Assembly: GCF_004365355.1 (NCBI RefSeq)
Contig: NZ_SODP01000001.1
Location: 999,473 to 1,063,472, forward strand
Length of the DNA: 64,000 bases
Direction of reading: 5' to 3'
Source: Kribbella pratensis
GTDB lineage: Bacteria; Actinomycetota; Actinomycetes; Propionibacteriales; Kribbellaceae
A program made the position numbers and the translations under genes. Under the pieces are notes generated by a model. It had not been told where the DNA came from, made no database searches, and worked only from the letters and a program-made list of their open reading frames with translations. The number at the start of each line of letters is the position of its first letter. Within the stretch, counting starts at the first letter, position 1. This document shows, piece after piece, positions 1 to 8,237 of the stretch.

Positions 1-1
1 C

Positions 2-331
2 GAGGAGCTGTTCGCATTCGTCCGCCGCGACCTGCGGGACTTCTGGCTCCCGGCGACGCGCAAGCGGACCAACTGGTACGCCGACATCTGGGTCGACCTC
101 AGCCTGCTCACGCTCGCCCGTGCCCACGTGACGCTGGCGACGGGCGACCTGATCACCAAGCGCGCCGCGCTCGACGTACTGCCCGGTCTCGGGGCGCCCA
201 CGTCGGTGGTCGACGACATCAGGGCACGCCGCTACGGACCAGTGCCCCGGACGTGGCCGTGGTGGCGGCACCGCCGGGGCGTGCTGGCCCGGCGATTCAC
301 GAGTACGGCGATTCCCGCCGTACTCAGTTGA
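2..331 (+). CDS. C-terminal part of a DUF4111/aminoglycoside adenylyltransferase-like protein (partial)
   Basis: The window opens inside this frame, which runs from base 2 to a TGA at 329-331 (109 residues visible, no start). The segment ARAHVTLATGDLITKRAA resembles the helical C-terminal domain (DUF4111) that follows the nucleotidyltransferase domain in AadA-like aminoglycoside 3''-adenylyltransferases. The catalytic domain lies off the window, so substrate and activity cannot be judged. The end is very Arg/Trp-rich. Its last bases overlap the end of the convergent YbaK-type gene by 8 bp. Confidence 0.6.
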   Translation, partial: EELFAFVRRDLRDFWLPATRKRTNWYADIWVDLSLLTLARAHVTLATGDLITKRAALDVLPGLGAPTSVVDDIRARRYGPVPRTWPWWRHRRGVLARRFTSTAIPAVLS

Positions 332-794
332 CCGTGACCGGCGTCCCCTCGGTGAGCTTGAGCAGCTCGTCGTACGTCGTCGGGAAGACCGAGTGCGGGA
401 TGCCGGCCGCGGCCCAGATCACGTCGTACTGCTCGAGCGCGGTGTCCACGTACGTCGGGACGCGGCCCGGGTGCCCGACCGGGGCGACGCCGCCGATCGA
501 CTGACCGGTGTGCTCCTTCACGAATTCCGGGGTGGCCCGCTTCAGCTTGGCGATCCCGAGCTCGGCGGCGACCTTCGCGGTGTCCACGCGGTGCGCGCCC
601 GAGGTGAGGATCAGGACCGGTGCGCCGTCGCCGTTGAAGATCAGGCTGTTCGCGATCGCGCCGACCTCGCAGCCGAGCTCGGCCGCTGCGGCAGCCGCGG
701 TCGGCACTGCCTCGTCCAGGATCACGATCTCGCCGGTGGCGCCTGCCGCCGCGAGTGCGTCGGCGACCTTCTGCACATTGGGATGACTGCTCAC
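324..794 (-). CDS. YbaK/EbsC family aminoacyl-tRNA deacylase
   Basis: A 156-residue single-domain protein that matches the YbaK/EbsC fold along its whole length. Family members hydrolyse mischarged tRNA such as Cys-tRNA(Pro) in trans. Recognisable stretches are ANSLIFNGDGAPVLILTSG and the C-terminal TGQSIGGVAPVGHP, which contains the family's conserved GG-x(3)-P-x-GH loop. The start is GTG (792-794). Convergent with the partial gene at the window start. The exact mischarged substrate is not evident from sequence. Confidence 0.85.
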   Translation of the reverse strand: MSSHPNVQKVADALAAAGATGEIVILDEAVPTAAAAAAELGCEVGAIANSLIFNGDGAPVLILTSGAHRVDTAKVAAELGIAKLKRATPEFVKEHTGQSIGGVAPVGHPGRVPTYVDTALEQYDVIWAAAGIPHSVFPTTYDELLKLTEGTPVTVN

Positions 795-804
795 CTCAGT
801 GAGC

Positions 805-1368
805 TTATGCGAGCGGGGCCGCGCCGAACGACACGTTAAACCGGTCGCACCAGATCACCACGCTGCGAAAGTCCCCGAGCTTCACGTCGGCCGGGACCGG
901 ATAGTTCTGGTTGCCGTGGTTGCCCTTGAGGCTGCCCAGGCTCCGATAGGCGCCGTCGTCGAAGACATGCCAGCCCGCGCGGCCGGCGACCACCTCGGCG
1001 TCGCTCAGCCACACCTTCAGATCGGGGCCGTCGGAGGTGTCGAGGTTCTCGATCCGCAGCACCCGGCTGCCGTCCGGCAGCGCGAGGACGGCGACCGTGC
1101 CGGACGTCCGGTGTTCGTGAGCGATCAGCTTCCCGGTCAGGAGAACCTTCGGCCGGGGCTTGACAACCGGCGTCGGAGTTGCCGGGTGCGCAGAAACTGT
1201 CGGTGGCGTGGTCGACGATGAAGTGGTGGAGATCGGAACAGTGCCGGGCAGCGCCTCGTCGACGACCTTGTCGGTGAGCAGCCGCCACGGCTGGAAGAGC
1301 GGCAGCGCGACCGCTGTGACCACGACGGCAACCGCCGCCGCGGCGATTCCCGCTGTCCGTCTTCGCAT
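805..1368 (-). CDS. DM13-domain exported protein
   Basis: 187 residues. An N-terminal hydrophobic segment (about residues 7-27, after MRRR) looks like a signal anchor. A Ser/Thr/Pro-rich linker (about 45-70) follows, then a DM13 domain (about 75-187) with typical motifs: SDGPDLKVWLS, the LKGNHGNQNYPVP loop, and the near-terminal FRSVVIWCDRFNVSFGAA. DM13 domains are thought to take part in extracellular redox or electron transfer. I chose the ATG at 1366-1368 rather than the longer frame because it gives a clean signal anchor and has GGAAGGACGAACG just upstream. It is probably cell-surface attached. Confidence 0.8.
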   Translation of the reverse strand: MRRRTAGIAAAAVAVVVTAVALPLFQPWRLLTDKVVDEALPGTVPISTTSSSTTPPTVSAHPATPTPVVKPRPKVLLTGKLIAHEHRTSGTVAVLALPDGSRVLRIENLDTSDGPDLKVWLSDAEVVAGRAGWHVFDDGAYRSLGSLKGNHGNQNYPVPADVKLGDFRSVVIWCDRFNVSFGAAPLA

Positions 1369-1723
1369 CGTTCGTCCTTCCGTCCCGGGCTTCCCAGTCT
1401 GGCGTCCGGAGGCGTCGCGTGGCGGCGCGCCGGAATTACGGGCCGTTGACGATTGTCGGCGGGCGACGATACGCTTCCAGTGTTCGAACAGATGTTCGAT
1501 TACCTCGGCTCCGGTTTCGTCGGGAGGCCGGACCGGGGTGAGTCGGACAGCTGGACGGCTCCGGTGCGGAGTTGCGGCCGCATCGGAATCCGGTGGTCCC
1601 GGCGGGCCGGGCACCGGGGTGGACCTCGACCCCCACCCCGGGCCCACCCGCCGGGCCTCGGACCCGGCAGTGAAACAGGGACTGCCATCGATTACAGGCG
1701 GCGTACAGAGGAGGCGATGGGCC

Positions 1724-2254
1724 ATGTGGGAGTTCGACGACGCTGTCGAGGTGCACTCGGTGTTCGTGGACGGCATCGAGACCCCGGACCAGTTCCTCTG
1801 GCGCGGTCGCCTCTGGCGGGTCACCGCGCTCAAGTCCCAGTGGACCGAGACCGCCGTCTGGTGGGAGCGCGGCATCATCGGCCCCGGGACCATCCACGAC
1901 CCACGCGTCCAGCGCCCGGCGCAGTCCGAAGTGTTGCCGGCCCGGATCGACGCGGCCATGGTCGCCGAAGCCTGCTCGGCGGCACGCAGCACACGTCCGA
2001 CCCGGGTCCATCCGGCCGGCGTGGCGGCGGCAGCGACCCCCCGCTCGCACGCCGCCGCCACGCTCTCCTCCGCGCAGCCGGCTGCCGAGGCGAGCCCGGC
2101 GGCCGTCGGAGTGCTGGATGCGGACTGGGGACCGGAGCGCACGGTGTTCCGCGTGGAAGCGGGCTCCGGGCGGTATGGCCGCCGTGAGCTGTTCGATCTC
2201 GCCCACGACCCGCACTCGGGTCGTTGGCAACTGGAGAGGGTGACCGACCGATGA
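1724..2254 (+). CDS. DUF6504 family protein
   Basis: 176 residues. The N-terminal half (about 1-60) carries the family signature VDGIETPDQFLWRGRLWRV followed by Trp-rich WTETAVWWERGI. The C-terminal third has another conserved block (FRVEAGSGRYGRRELFDLAH). An Ala-rich spacer separates the two. The ATG follows an AGAGGAGG Shine-Dalgarno at 1708-1714. The stop overlaps the next start (ATGA), so it is translationally coupled to the HEPN gene downstream. Function is unknown. This pair is commonly found together in actinobacteria. Confidence 0.8.
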   Translation: MWEFDDAVEVHSVFVDGIETPDQFLWRGRLWRVTALKSQWTETAVWWERGIIGPGTIHDPRVQRPAQSEVLPARIDAAMVAEACSAARSTRPTRVHPAGVAAAATPRSHAAATLSSAQPAAEASPAAVGVLDADWGPERTVFRVEAGSGRYGRRELFDLAHDPHSGRWQLERVTDR

Positions 2255-2724
2255 CTGTTTCACCGGTATCGCCGGCAGCTGCCGGCGCGGCCAGCCGAGA
2301 GCTGTCCCGTGCCCGCGCCGCACTGGCCGAGGCCACGGAGACCACCGACCACCTGATCCGCTACTCGAGCGCGCACGTCGCGGCGCTCCGGGTCGCGGCC
2401 GCGGTGCTCGCCGTCCGCGCTCGCCCGGTCCGCTCGGGCAGCCGCCGCCGGGTCCAGCGCAACGCCTGGGTGCTGCTGGCCGAGGTCGCACCGGAGTTCG
2501 GCGAGTGGGCCACGTTCTTCGCCGCCGGTGCCTCCCAGCGTGCCGCCGCCGAGGCGGGCCTGGAGCGGGCCGTCACCACGCGCGAGGCCGACGACCTGGT
2601 CCGCGCGGTCGACACCTTCTACGGCCAGGTGGAGGCCAGCCTGCGACTGTCCACCACCCCGGTGCTCACCGCAACCACCGACCCGCAGTCCGTTCTGACC
2701 CAACCCTGGATGCAAGCCAGCTGA
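2251..2724 (+). CDS. SAV_6107 family HEPN-domain protein
   Basis: 157 residues, largely helical and Ala/Arg-rich, matching the actinobacterial SAV_6107-type HEPN family: an N-terminal helix with many small residues, central VQRNAWVLLAEVAPEFGEWA, and C-terminal EADDLVRAVDTFYGQVE. HEPN proteins are often nucleic-acid-binding or RNase-like, but no clear RxxxxH motif is visible here, so catalysis should not be assumed. Start ATG 2251 overlaps the previous stop, indicating coupled translation with the DUF6504 gene. Confidence 0.75.
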   Translation: MTVSPVSPAAAGAASRELSRARAALAEATETTDHLIRYSSAHVAALRVAAAVLAVRARPVRSGSRRRVQRNAWVLLAEVAPEFGEWATFFAAGASQRAAAEAGLERAVTTREADDLVRAVDTFYGQVEASLRLSTTPVLTATTDPQSVLTQPWMQAS

Positions 2725-2760
2725 CCAGTCTGGCGCTGAGGCACTGAGGAGATCCCGACC

Positions 2761-3009
2761 GTGAACGAACAGCCGAGAGGCCTGGGCAAGGACCTGTGCG
2801 GTCGTGTGCACGCCCACACCGGCGCCGAGTGCTACCTGCCTGACACCCACTACCCGCGACCTCACCACTCGCTGACCGATCAGACCTGGCATGACGGCCT
2901 CTGCACCCAGTGCGCCGGTTCCGGCATCCAGGCGGATGCCCTCTGCTCAGCCTGCAACGGCACCGCCTTCGAGCCATTGACGCTTCCGGAGACCTACCAA
3001 CCCGGCTGA
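2761..3009 (+). CDS. Small zinc-ribbon-like hypothetical protein
   Basis: 82 residues starting at GTG 2761 after a GAGGAG at 2746-2751. The C-terminal half holds CTQCAGSG, then CSACNGTAF about ten residues later. These are two CxxC knuckles of the DnaJ central-domain type (CxxCxGxG), so zinc binding is likely. The N-terminal half is His-rich (TGAECYLPDTHYPRPHH). I do not recognise a specific family. It follows the HEPN gene by 36 bp and may share its transcript. Confidence 0.6.
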   Translation: MNEQPRGLGKDLCGRVHAHTGAECYLPDTHYPRPHHSLTDQTWHDGLCTQCAGSGIQADALCSACNGTAFEPLTLPETYQPG

Positions 3010-3062
3010 TCACCCCGCCCGTTGTTCCTTGCTGGCACCGGGAGGGAACTAAGGTCAGCCAG

Positions 3063-4274
3063 GTGAGTGACCTTCCTGTTCTGGATGCTGAGGACCAGCG
3101 GGTGCTGGGGAGCTTGCTGGAGAAGCAGGCGACCGTGCCGGCGTCGTACCCGCTCACCGCTAACGCGCTGCGGACGGCGTGCAATCAGACCAGCAATCGG
3201 GATCCGGTCGTCGATTACGACCAAGCGACCGTGGAGCGGGTCGCGCGGTCGCTGCGGGATCGCGAGCTGCTGCGGATCGTTTGGGTCGACACCGGTCGGC
3301 GGACGTTGAAGTACCACCAGACCCTCGACGAGAGGCTCGGACTCGAGCCGGACGAGCGCGCGCTGATCACCGTGTTGCTGCTGCGTGGTGCACAGGCGCC
3401 GGGTGAGCTGCGGACGCGGACCGAGCGGCTGCACAAGTTCGACGACCGCACCGATGTCGAGGCGTGTCTGCGGCGGATGGCCGCACGCCCCCAGCCACTG
3501 GTGCGTGAGCTCGAGCGCCGCGCCGGTCAGCACGACCGCCGGTGGATTCACCTCCTCGGTCCGGTGCCCGAAGAGGAGGCAGTCGCCGCCGTCGAGTCCG
3601 TTGACCGCGACACGGTCCTCGCCGATGGCACCGAAGCGCGCGACGCCCGCGTGCGTTCGTCGTACGACGCGGTGGCGGCGGCGTACGCGGATCAGCTGCT
3701 CGACGAGCTCGACGGGTTGCCGTTCGAGCGGTGGCTGCTCGACCGGGTCGTTGCCCAGGCCAACGGTCTCCCGGTGGTCGAGGTCGGCTCTGGTCCCGGG
3801 CACATCACGGCGTACCTGGCCGAGTACGGCGTGGACGCCGTCGGTGTCGACATCTCGCCGGAGATGGTCGCCGAGGCACGCCGGCGCTTCCCGGATCGCA
3901 CGTTCGAGGTCGGCGATCTCCGCCGACTCGGTCGTCCACCGACCAGCTCCGGTTGGGCCGCGGTCCTCGCGTGGTACTCGCTCATCCACCTCGCCGCCTC
4001 AGAGCTCCCCGACGCGATCGCTGCACTCACTCGTCCACTCGACCCAGGCGGTTGGCTGGTGCTCGCCCTCCACGCCGGCGCAGAGGTCCGCCACGTCGAG
4101 GAGTTCCTAGGCCACGAGGTCGACCTCGACTACGTACTCCACGACCCAACCCAGATCGTGAACATCCTCGAGTCCGCAGGCCTCGTCAACATCGAGTGGT
4201 ACCTACGCGGCCCCCTCCCCACCCGCTCCGAAACCACCCGCCGCCTATACGTAATCGCCCACACCCCCTCCTGA
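3063..4274 (+). CDS. YceH/DUF480 winged-helix domain fused to a SAM-dependent methyltransferase
   Basis: 403 residues with two recognisable parts. Residues about 1-175 are a YceH (DUF480) tandem winged-helix domain (LDAEDQRVLGSLLEKQ; YPLTANALRTACNQTSNRDP). Residues about 200-403 are a class I methyltransferase with motif I PVVEVGSGPGHITAYLAEYG and acidic loop AVGVDISPEM. In most bacteria YceH is a separate protein, so this is a domain fusion. GTG 3063 was chosen because DUF480 homology begins a few residues later, although the open frame extends further upstream. Substrate unknown. Confidence 0.8.
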   Translation: MSDLPVLDAEDQRVLGSLLEKQATVPASYPLTANALRTACNQTSNRDPVVDYDQATVERVARSLRDRELLRIVWVDTGRRTLKYHQTLDERLGLEPDERALITVLLLRGAQAPGELRTRTERLHKFDDRTDVEACLRRMAARPQPLVRELERRAGQHDRRWIHLLGPVPEEEAVAAVESVDRDTVLADGTEARDARVRSSYDAVAAAYADQLLDELDGLPFERWLLDRVVAQANGLPVVEVGSGPGHITAYLAEYGVDAVGVDISPEMVAEARRRFPDRTFEVGDLRRLGRPPTSSGWAAVLAWYSLIHLAASELPDAIAALTRPLDPGGWLVLALHAGAEVRHVEEFLGHEVDLDYVLHDPTQIVNILESAGLVNIEWYLRGPLPTRSETTRRLYVIAHTPS

Positions 4275-5340
4275 CAAGCTCACGCCGGATCCACCCGGCC
4301 AGCCGTCGTGGGGCGGCGGCCAGCGCATCGTCCAGTCCGCCACCTGCCGCCTGCTACTCGTACGTCATCGCCGTAGGCCGTCCTGACACGTCGCTCCCGT
4401 GCCCGGCTCCACTCCGTCGGCGTCGTGCGGGTGATGGGCAGCGCATCGTTCAGCCCGCCACCTGCCACCTGCCACCCGCCGCTTGTACGTCATCGCGGTA
4501 CGCCGTCCTCACACGACGCCCCGTGCCCGGCTCCACTCGTCGGCCGTCGTAGGGGCGGTGGGCAGCGCATTGTGCGGCCTGCCGCTCGCACGTCATCGCC
4601 GTACGCCGTCCTGACAAGCCCCTGCCCCGGATTCACTCCGCCGGGCCGTGGTGAGGGCGGTAGCCATCGCATCGTTCCGTCCGCCGCCCGGCGCCCATCG
4701 CGCGTACGTCATCGCGGTACGACGTCCTGACACGACGCCCCCGTCCCCGGCTCCACTCCGCGGCCCGCCGTCCTCCGCCTGTGTCTCATCGCCCGTACGC
4801 CGTCCTGACAGCCCCGCCCCGGACCCACTCTGCCGACCGTGGTGAGGGCGGTGGCCAGCGCATCGTTCAGCCCGCCGCCCGCCGCCGTCCCGCGGCTGCT
4901 TGCAGTCCGTCGCCTGTTGCCTGCTGACCTCCGGCCGCGGCCTGCCGCCCTGCGCCCGAGACCTGAGGCCTGAGATCCTGCGCCTCCCGCCTGCCGCTCG
5001 TACGTCTTCGCCGTACGCCGTCCCGACACGACGCTCCCGTGCGCGGCTCCGCTCCGTCGGCCGTCGTGCGGGGGGCACCGCATCGTTCACCCCGCCGCCC
5101 GCCGCCCGCCGCCCGCCGCCCGCCGCCCGCCGCCCGCCGCCCGCCGCCCGCAGCCCGCAGCCCCCTGCCACGGCCGGCGGCTGCCCGCCGGCCTCCGCCT
5201 GTTGCCTGCCGCCCTCCGGCCGCGGCCTGCGGCTTGCCGACCGCCGCCCCTGCCTCGGCCCTGCGCCTGCGCCTGCGGTCCTGCGCCTGCGGCCTATCGC
5301 GCTCCGGCGGTCGCCTCAGCTGGTTTCAGCCGCGGAGCGG
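4275..5340. repeat. Degenerate GC-rich tandem repeat field with a 7-bp microsatellite
   Basis: About 1.07 kb without a credible gene. A degenerate unit of roughly 100-125 bp recurs, with landmarks CAGCGCATCGTTCAGCCCGCC (at 4321, 4439, 4563, 4664, 4856 and about 5073), GTACGTCATCGCCGTACGCC, GTCCTGACA and CCGGCTCCACTC. Copies vary and one is partial (around 4740-4800). At about 5093-5152 it runs into roughly nine copies of the heptamer CCGCCCG, then a decaying CCTGCCGCCC-rich tail. Open frames across it are low-complexity Pro/Arg/Ala products of the repeat and are not reported as genes. Confidence 0.75.
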
Positions 5341-5352
5341 CGGGTGGTCACG

Positions 5353-5712
5353 TCAGGCCTTGGCGTACGTCTCGGCTGCGAGTGACTCGAACTCCAGGCT
5401 GACGACTGGATCGTTGCCGACGACCCAGGCGTCGTGTCCTGGTTCGATGACGTAGGCGACGCCTGGCAGGAGTTGGGCTTTGGTGCCGTCGTTGTGGACG
5501 ATCTCCATTTCGCCGGAGAGCAGCGTCCCCACGTGGCGGACCTGGCAGGACTCGCCGCCGATGACGGGCTGGATGCACTCGGACCAGCGCCAGCCCGGTT
5601 GGAAGGTGAGCCGGGCGACGCTGGCGCCCGGCAGCTTGACGACGTCGACTCTCGTCTTGTCCGGTGAACGTTGTTCGTCCGGCTCGTCGAACGACTTGCT
5701 GAAGATGGCCAT
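5353..5712 (-). CDS. Cupin-domain protein
   Basis: 119 residues forming a single small beta-barrel cupin. The core includes FQPGWRWSECIQPVIG, HVGTLLSGEMEIVHNDG and YVIEPGHDAWVVGNDP. Cupins of this size bind small ligands or act as simple metal-dependent enzymes. The metal-binding His set is incomplete, so a catalytic role is uncertain. The gene is isolated between the repeat field and a divergent methyltransferase gene. The start is ATG with AGGGAGGG immediately upstream on the minus strand. Confidence 0.75.
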   Translation of the reverse strand: MAIFSKSFDEPDEQRSPDKTRVDVVKLPGASVARLTFQPGWRWSECIQPVIGGESCQVRHVGTLLSGEMEIVHNDGTKAQLLPGVAYVIEPGHDAWVVGNDPVVSLEFESLAAETYAKA

Positions 5713-5908
5713 GATCCCTCCCTGGTGATCGGCTCTCCCCTTCCGTTCACCATTGCTCCGCTGCCTGGCGGGCGATAGGTGTCAGGACTTATGGACTGCT
5801 TACGACGGGCGGCACAGGAGCACGCATGGGATCCGTCTGCCGGACCGGGGGTGAGGTGGAAGTAGGGTGTGGCGCGGCGGTGCTGATGGGGGACTGGCTG
5901 GAGGGTTG

Positions 5909-6655
5909 ATGGTGGATCGGCGACGGCGGAGCGTGCGTACGGCGTTGGTGGGCGAGGCGTTGCGCGTTGCGTTGGCAGGCCGGAGCCGGACCGATCCCGA
6001 CGGCGGGCTGGACATCGTCGACCTCGGCGGCGGCACCGGCGGGTTCGCGGTTCCGTTGGCGGTCGAAGGACATCGCGTGACGGTTGTCGATCCGAGCCCG
6101 GACGCGCTGGCCTCGCTGGAGCGACGCGCCAGCGACGAAGGCGTGAGCAAGCTGGTTCGTGGCGTCCAGGGCGACGCGGCCGAGCTCCCCGGATTGGCGG
6201 GGGAGTCGAGCGCGGACGCCGTACTGTGCCATGGCGTCCTCGAGGTCGTCGACGACCCGGTGCAGGCGCTGCAGGCGATGGCGTCGGTTCTGCGGGAGGG
6301 CGGCGTACTGAGTCTGCTTGTTGCCCAGCGCAACGCCGTCGTACTGGCGCGAGCGCTGGCCGGTCATCTGGCCGAGGCGCGGATCGCGCTACAGGACCCG
6401 GACGGGCGCTGGGGTGCGACCGATCCGATGCCGCGGCGGTTCGACGAGGCCGGGATCATCGCGCAGCTGGCCGATGCCGGATTCATGGTGCACACGGTGC
6501 ACGGGGTACGGACGTTCGCCGACCTGGTGCCGGCCGCGTTCGTCGACTCCGAGCCCGGCGCCGCGGACTCGCTGGCCGAGCTCGAACGCGCCGCCAGCCA
6601 GCACCCGGCGTTCCGCGCGCTGGCCACTCAGCTGCACATTCTCGCGACGCGCTGA
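5909..6655 (+). CDS. Class I SAM-dependent methyltransferase
   Basis: 248 residues. Motif I is IVDLGGGTGGFAVPLA (about residues 35-50) with VTVVDPSPDAL following and LCHGVLEVVDDP as motif IV. The C-terminal part resembles the tRNA/ubiquinone-type methyltransferases often found beside DUF3040 genes upstream of the actinobacterial dcw cluster. The ATG at 5909 or the adjacent GTG at 5912 follows a GGAGGG at 5900-5905. The GTG has the better spacing, and the two differ by one residue. Substrate is not determinable here. Confidence 0.8.
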   Translation: MVDRRRRSVRTALVGEALRVALAGRSRTDPDGGLDIVDLGGGTGGFAVPLAVEGHRVTVVDPSPDALASLERRASDEGVSKLVRGVQGDAAELPGLAGESSADAVLCHGVLEVVDDPVQALQAMASVLREGGVLSLLVAQRNAVVLARALAGHLAEARIALQDPDGRWGATDPMPRRFDEAGIIAQLADAGFMVHTVHGVRTFADLVPAAFVDSEPGAADSLAELERAASQHPAFRALATQLHILATR

Positions 6656-6912
6656 GCCGTACGCCGGATGTCCGGCGGGCGCGCCGGTCGCGACAGAGGG
6701 TGACGAGCGGGCTACCTGAGGCACGGTTACGGCGTCATCGCTGTGAACCGGCTGTGAGCGACACGCCGGAATACATGGGTTTGGGACCTGTTCTGCGGGG
6801 CAGTTGCCGGACCGTGACGCGCTGGACAGCCGGTCAGGGTTTCGTGTCAGCCACCTGCGGCCTAGACTGAAGGCGGCCTATCGAGATCGCGCTCATCATG
6901 GAGGGATCGACG

Positions 6913-7311
6913 GTGCCCCTCTCGGAAGAAGAGCAGCGCCAGTTCGAGCAGCTCGAACGCGCCCTCGCTGCGGAAGACCCGAAGTTCGTTTCCGCCATGC
7001 GGGGAACCAATGTGCGCTTGTACTACAAGCGGCGGGCAGTGCTTGCCGGCGTTGGATTTGTGCTGGGCATCGTGGTGCTGATGACCGGTGCGATCATCCC
7101 CAACACCATCATCGGCGTCATCGGCTTCGTGATGATGGTCGCGTGCCTGTACATCGCGGCGCTGAGCATGAAGCGGATCAGCAACGCGGGGGACTCCGAC
7201 GACATCCCACCGCCGCCGACCAAACGCCACCGGACCAAGCACGACTCCTCCGGCACCTTCATGGAACGCATGGAAGACCGCTGGCGCCGCCGCCGCGACG
7301 AAGACCTCTAG
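6913..7311 (+). CDS. DUF3040 domain membrane protein
   Basis: 132 residues. Begins with the DUF3040 signature VPLSEEEQRQFEQLERAL then AEDPKF, and has two hydrophobic segments (about 43-63 and 66-86) and a charged C-terminus with a run of Arg. GTG 6913 is preferred over the ATG at 6898 because the family normally starts at M-P-L-S and GGAGGG at 6900-6905 is correctly spaced. Function is unknown. It is a small inner-membrane protein usually found just upstream of mraZ. A strong terminator follows. Confidence 0.85.
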   Translation: MPLSEEEQRQFEQLERALAAEDPKFVSAMRGTNVRLYYKRRAVLAGVGFVLGIVVLMTGAIIPNTIIGVIGFVMMVACLYIAALSMKRISNAGDSDDIPPPPTKRHRTKHDSSGTFMERMEDRWRRRRDEDL

Positions 7312-7324
7312 CCCCACAACCTTC

Positions 7325-7361
7325 CCACCACACCCGTGCCCCCGCGGCACGGGTGTGGTGG
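7325..7361 (+). terminator. Strong hairpin terminator after the DUF3040 gene
   Basis: A perfect 16-bp inverted repeat (7325-7340 with 7346-7361; arm CCACCACACCCGTGCC) with a 5-nt loop CCCGC, followed by TTTCT. It begins 13 bp after the DUF3040 stop. The T-tract is short, as usual for high-GC actinobacteria. Confidence 0.85.
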
Positions 7362-7738
7362 TTTCTCTACCCGATGCCGAGCCGAGCCCACGCAGGCGAG
7401 CTGACGTCGCCACCCGCTCTATTCACCGTGAGCTCAAAGCCAAGCGCCGTTCCGACCGCCAGGCTGCGGTCTCGTGCACGGTGCATGGGGCGCGGAACCC
7501 AGGGGAGGATGCCGACGCTTGCGTCGGGTTGTAGGTAAGCGAGCGTGCTCGGCGTGGCTTGAGTGCAGTGGGCCGCGTAGGCGTGCGTTGCGAGGGCTTC
7601 AGGCGGGATGCCGCGGCTGTGCGTCGGGTGACGCGCGGGGGCGCTTGGCGTGGCTTGAGCGCGATGGGCGCGGTGCATACGGCTTGGTTTAAGCCGCAAG
7701 CAGGCTGAGTGCCCAGCCTGCCGTCACCCACGCGGAGC
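7362..7738. other. Gene-free stretch before the 39-bp repeat
   Basis: I see no supportable gene here. A phrase GGCGTGGCTTGAG occurs twice about 100 bp apart (7551 and 7648), within loosely similar surroundings (cgtgc-gttgcgag-ggcttcagg...). This suggests a further degenerate repeat. Confidence 0.5.
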
Positions 7739-8222
7739 CTCAGCTGCACCTCCTCGCCCTGGACCTGCGCCGAGCGCGCTCAGCGGCACCTACTGCTGCG
7801 AACCTGCGCCGGGCAGGCTCAGCTGCACCTCCTGCCCCGAACCCGCGGAGGGCACGCTCGGGCGACCAGTCGCCGTCAACCCGCGCCGAGCAGGCTGAGC
7901 TGCACCTCCCGCCGTGCACCGGCGCGGGGCCAGGTCAGCCGCGCCTCCTGCCCTGGACTGCGCCTCTTGCTCTGGAGCCACGGAGGAGCAGGCTCGGGCG
8001 ACCAGTCGCCGTCAACCCGCGCCGGGCAGGCTCAGCTGCACGTCCTGCATTGGACCTGCGCCGAGCGCGCTTAGCCGCACCTCCTGCCCTGAACCGATGC
8101 CGAGCACGCTCAGCTGCACGTCCCGCACTGGAGCTGCGCCGAGCGCTTAGCCGCACGTCCTGCCCTGAACCCATGCCGAGCACGCTCAGCCGTACGCCCT
8201 GCCGGGACCGCGCAGGGCGACC
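7739..8222. repeat. 39-bp minisatellite, about 12 units
   Basis: Unit starts can be placed at 7739, 7779, 7818, 7857, 7895, 7934, 7993, 8031, 8070, 8109, 8146 and 8185. Spacings are mostly 38-40 bp (one 59-bp unit carries an insertion). Consensus unit: CTCAGCTGCACCTCCTGCC, then CTGAACCTGCGCCGAGCACG. Two units (7857 and 7993) share a variant, CTCGGGCGACCAGTCGCCG, so sub-blocks have been copied. The array ends 16 bp past the stop of the minus-strand transglutaminase gene and so lies in its 3' region. Confidence 0.8.
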
Positions 8223-8237
8223 GTGGTCGCGGTGGGG

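Noticed and set aside
4593-5171. 192-residue minus-strand frame in the repeat field
   Set aside because: Repeats of RRAAGGG and RRTAMTYA-like strings follow directly from the DNA repeat. No start signal and no homology pattern.
4275-5340. CRISPR array
   Set aside because: Units are 100-125 bp and degenerate, without short identical repeats separated by unique spacers, and no cas genes are present.
7709-8074. 121-residue plus-strand frame in the 39-bp array
   Set aside because: The 13-residue periodicity reflects the DNA repeat. Composition is Cys/Arg/Leu-rich without a plausible fold, and copies are interrupted by indels.
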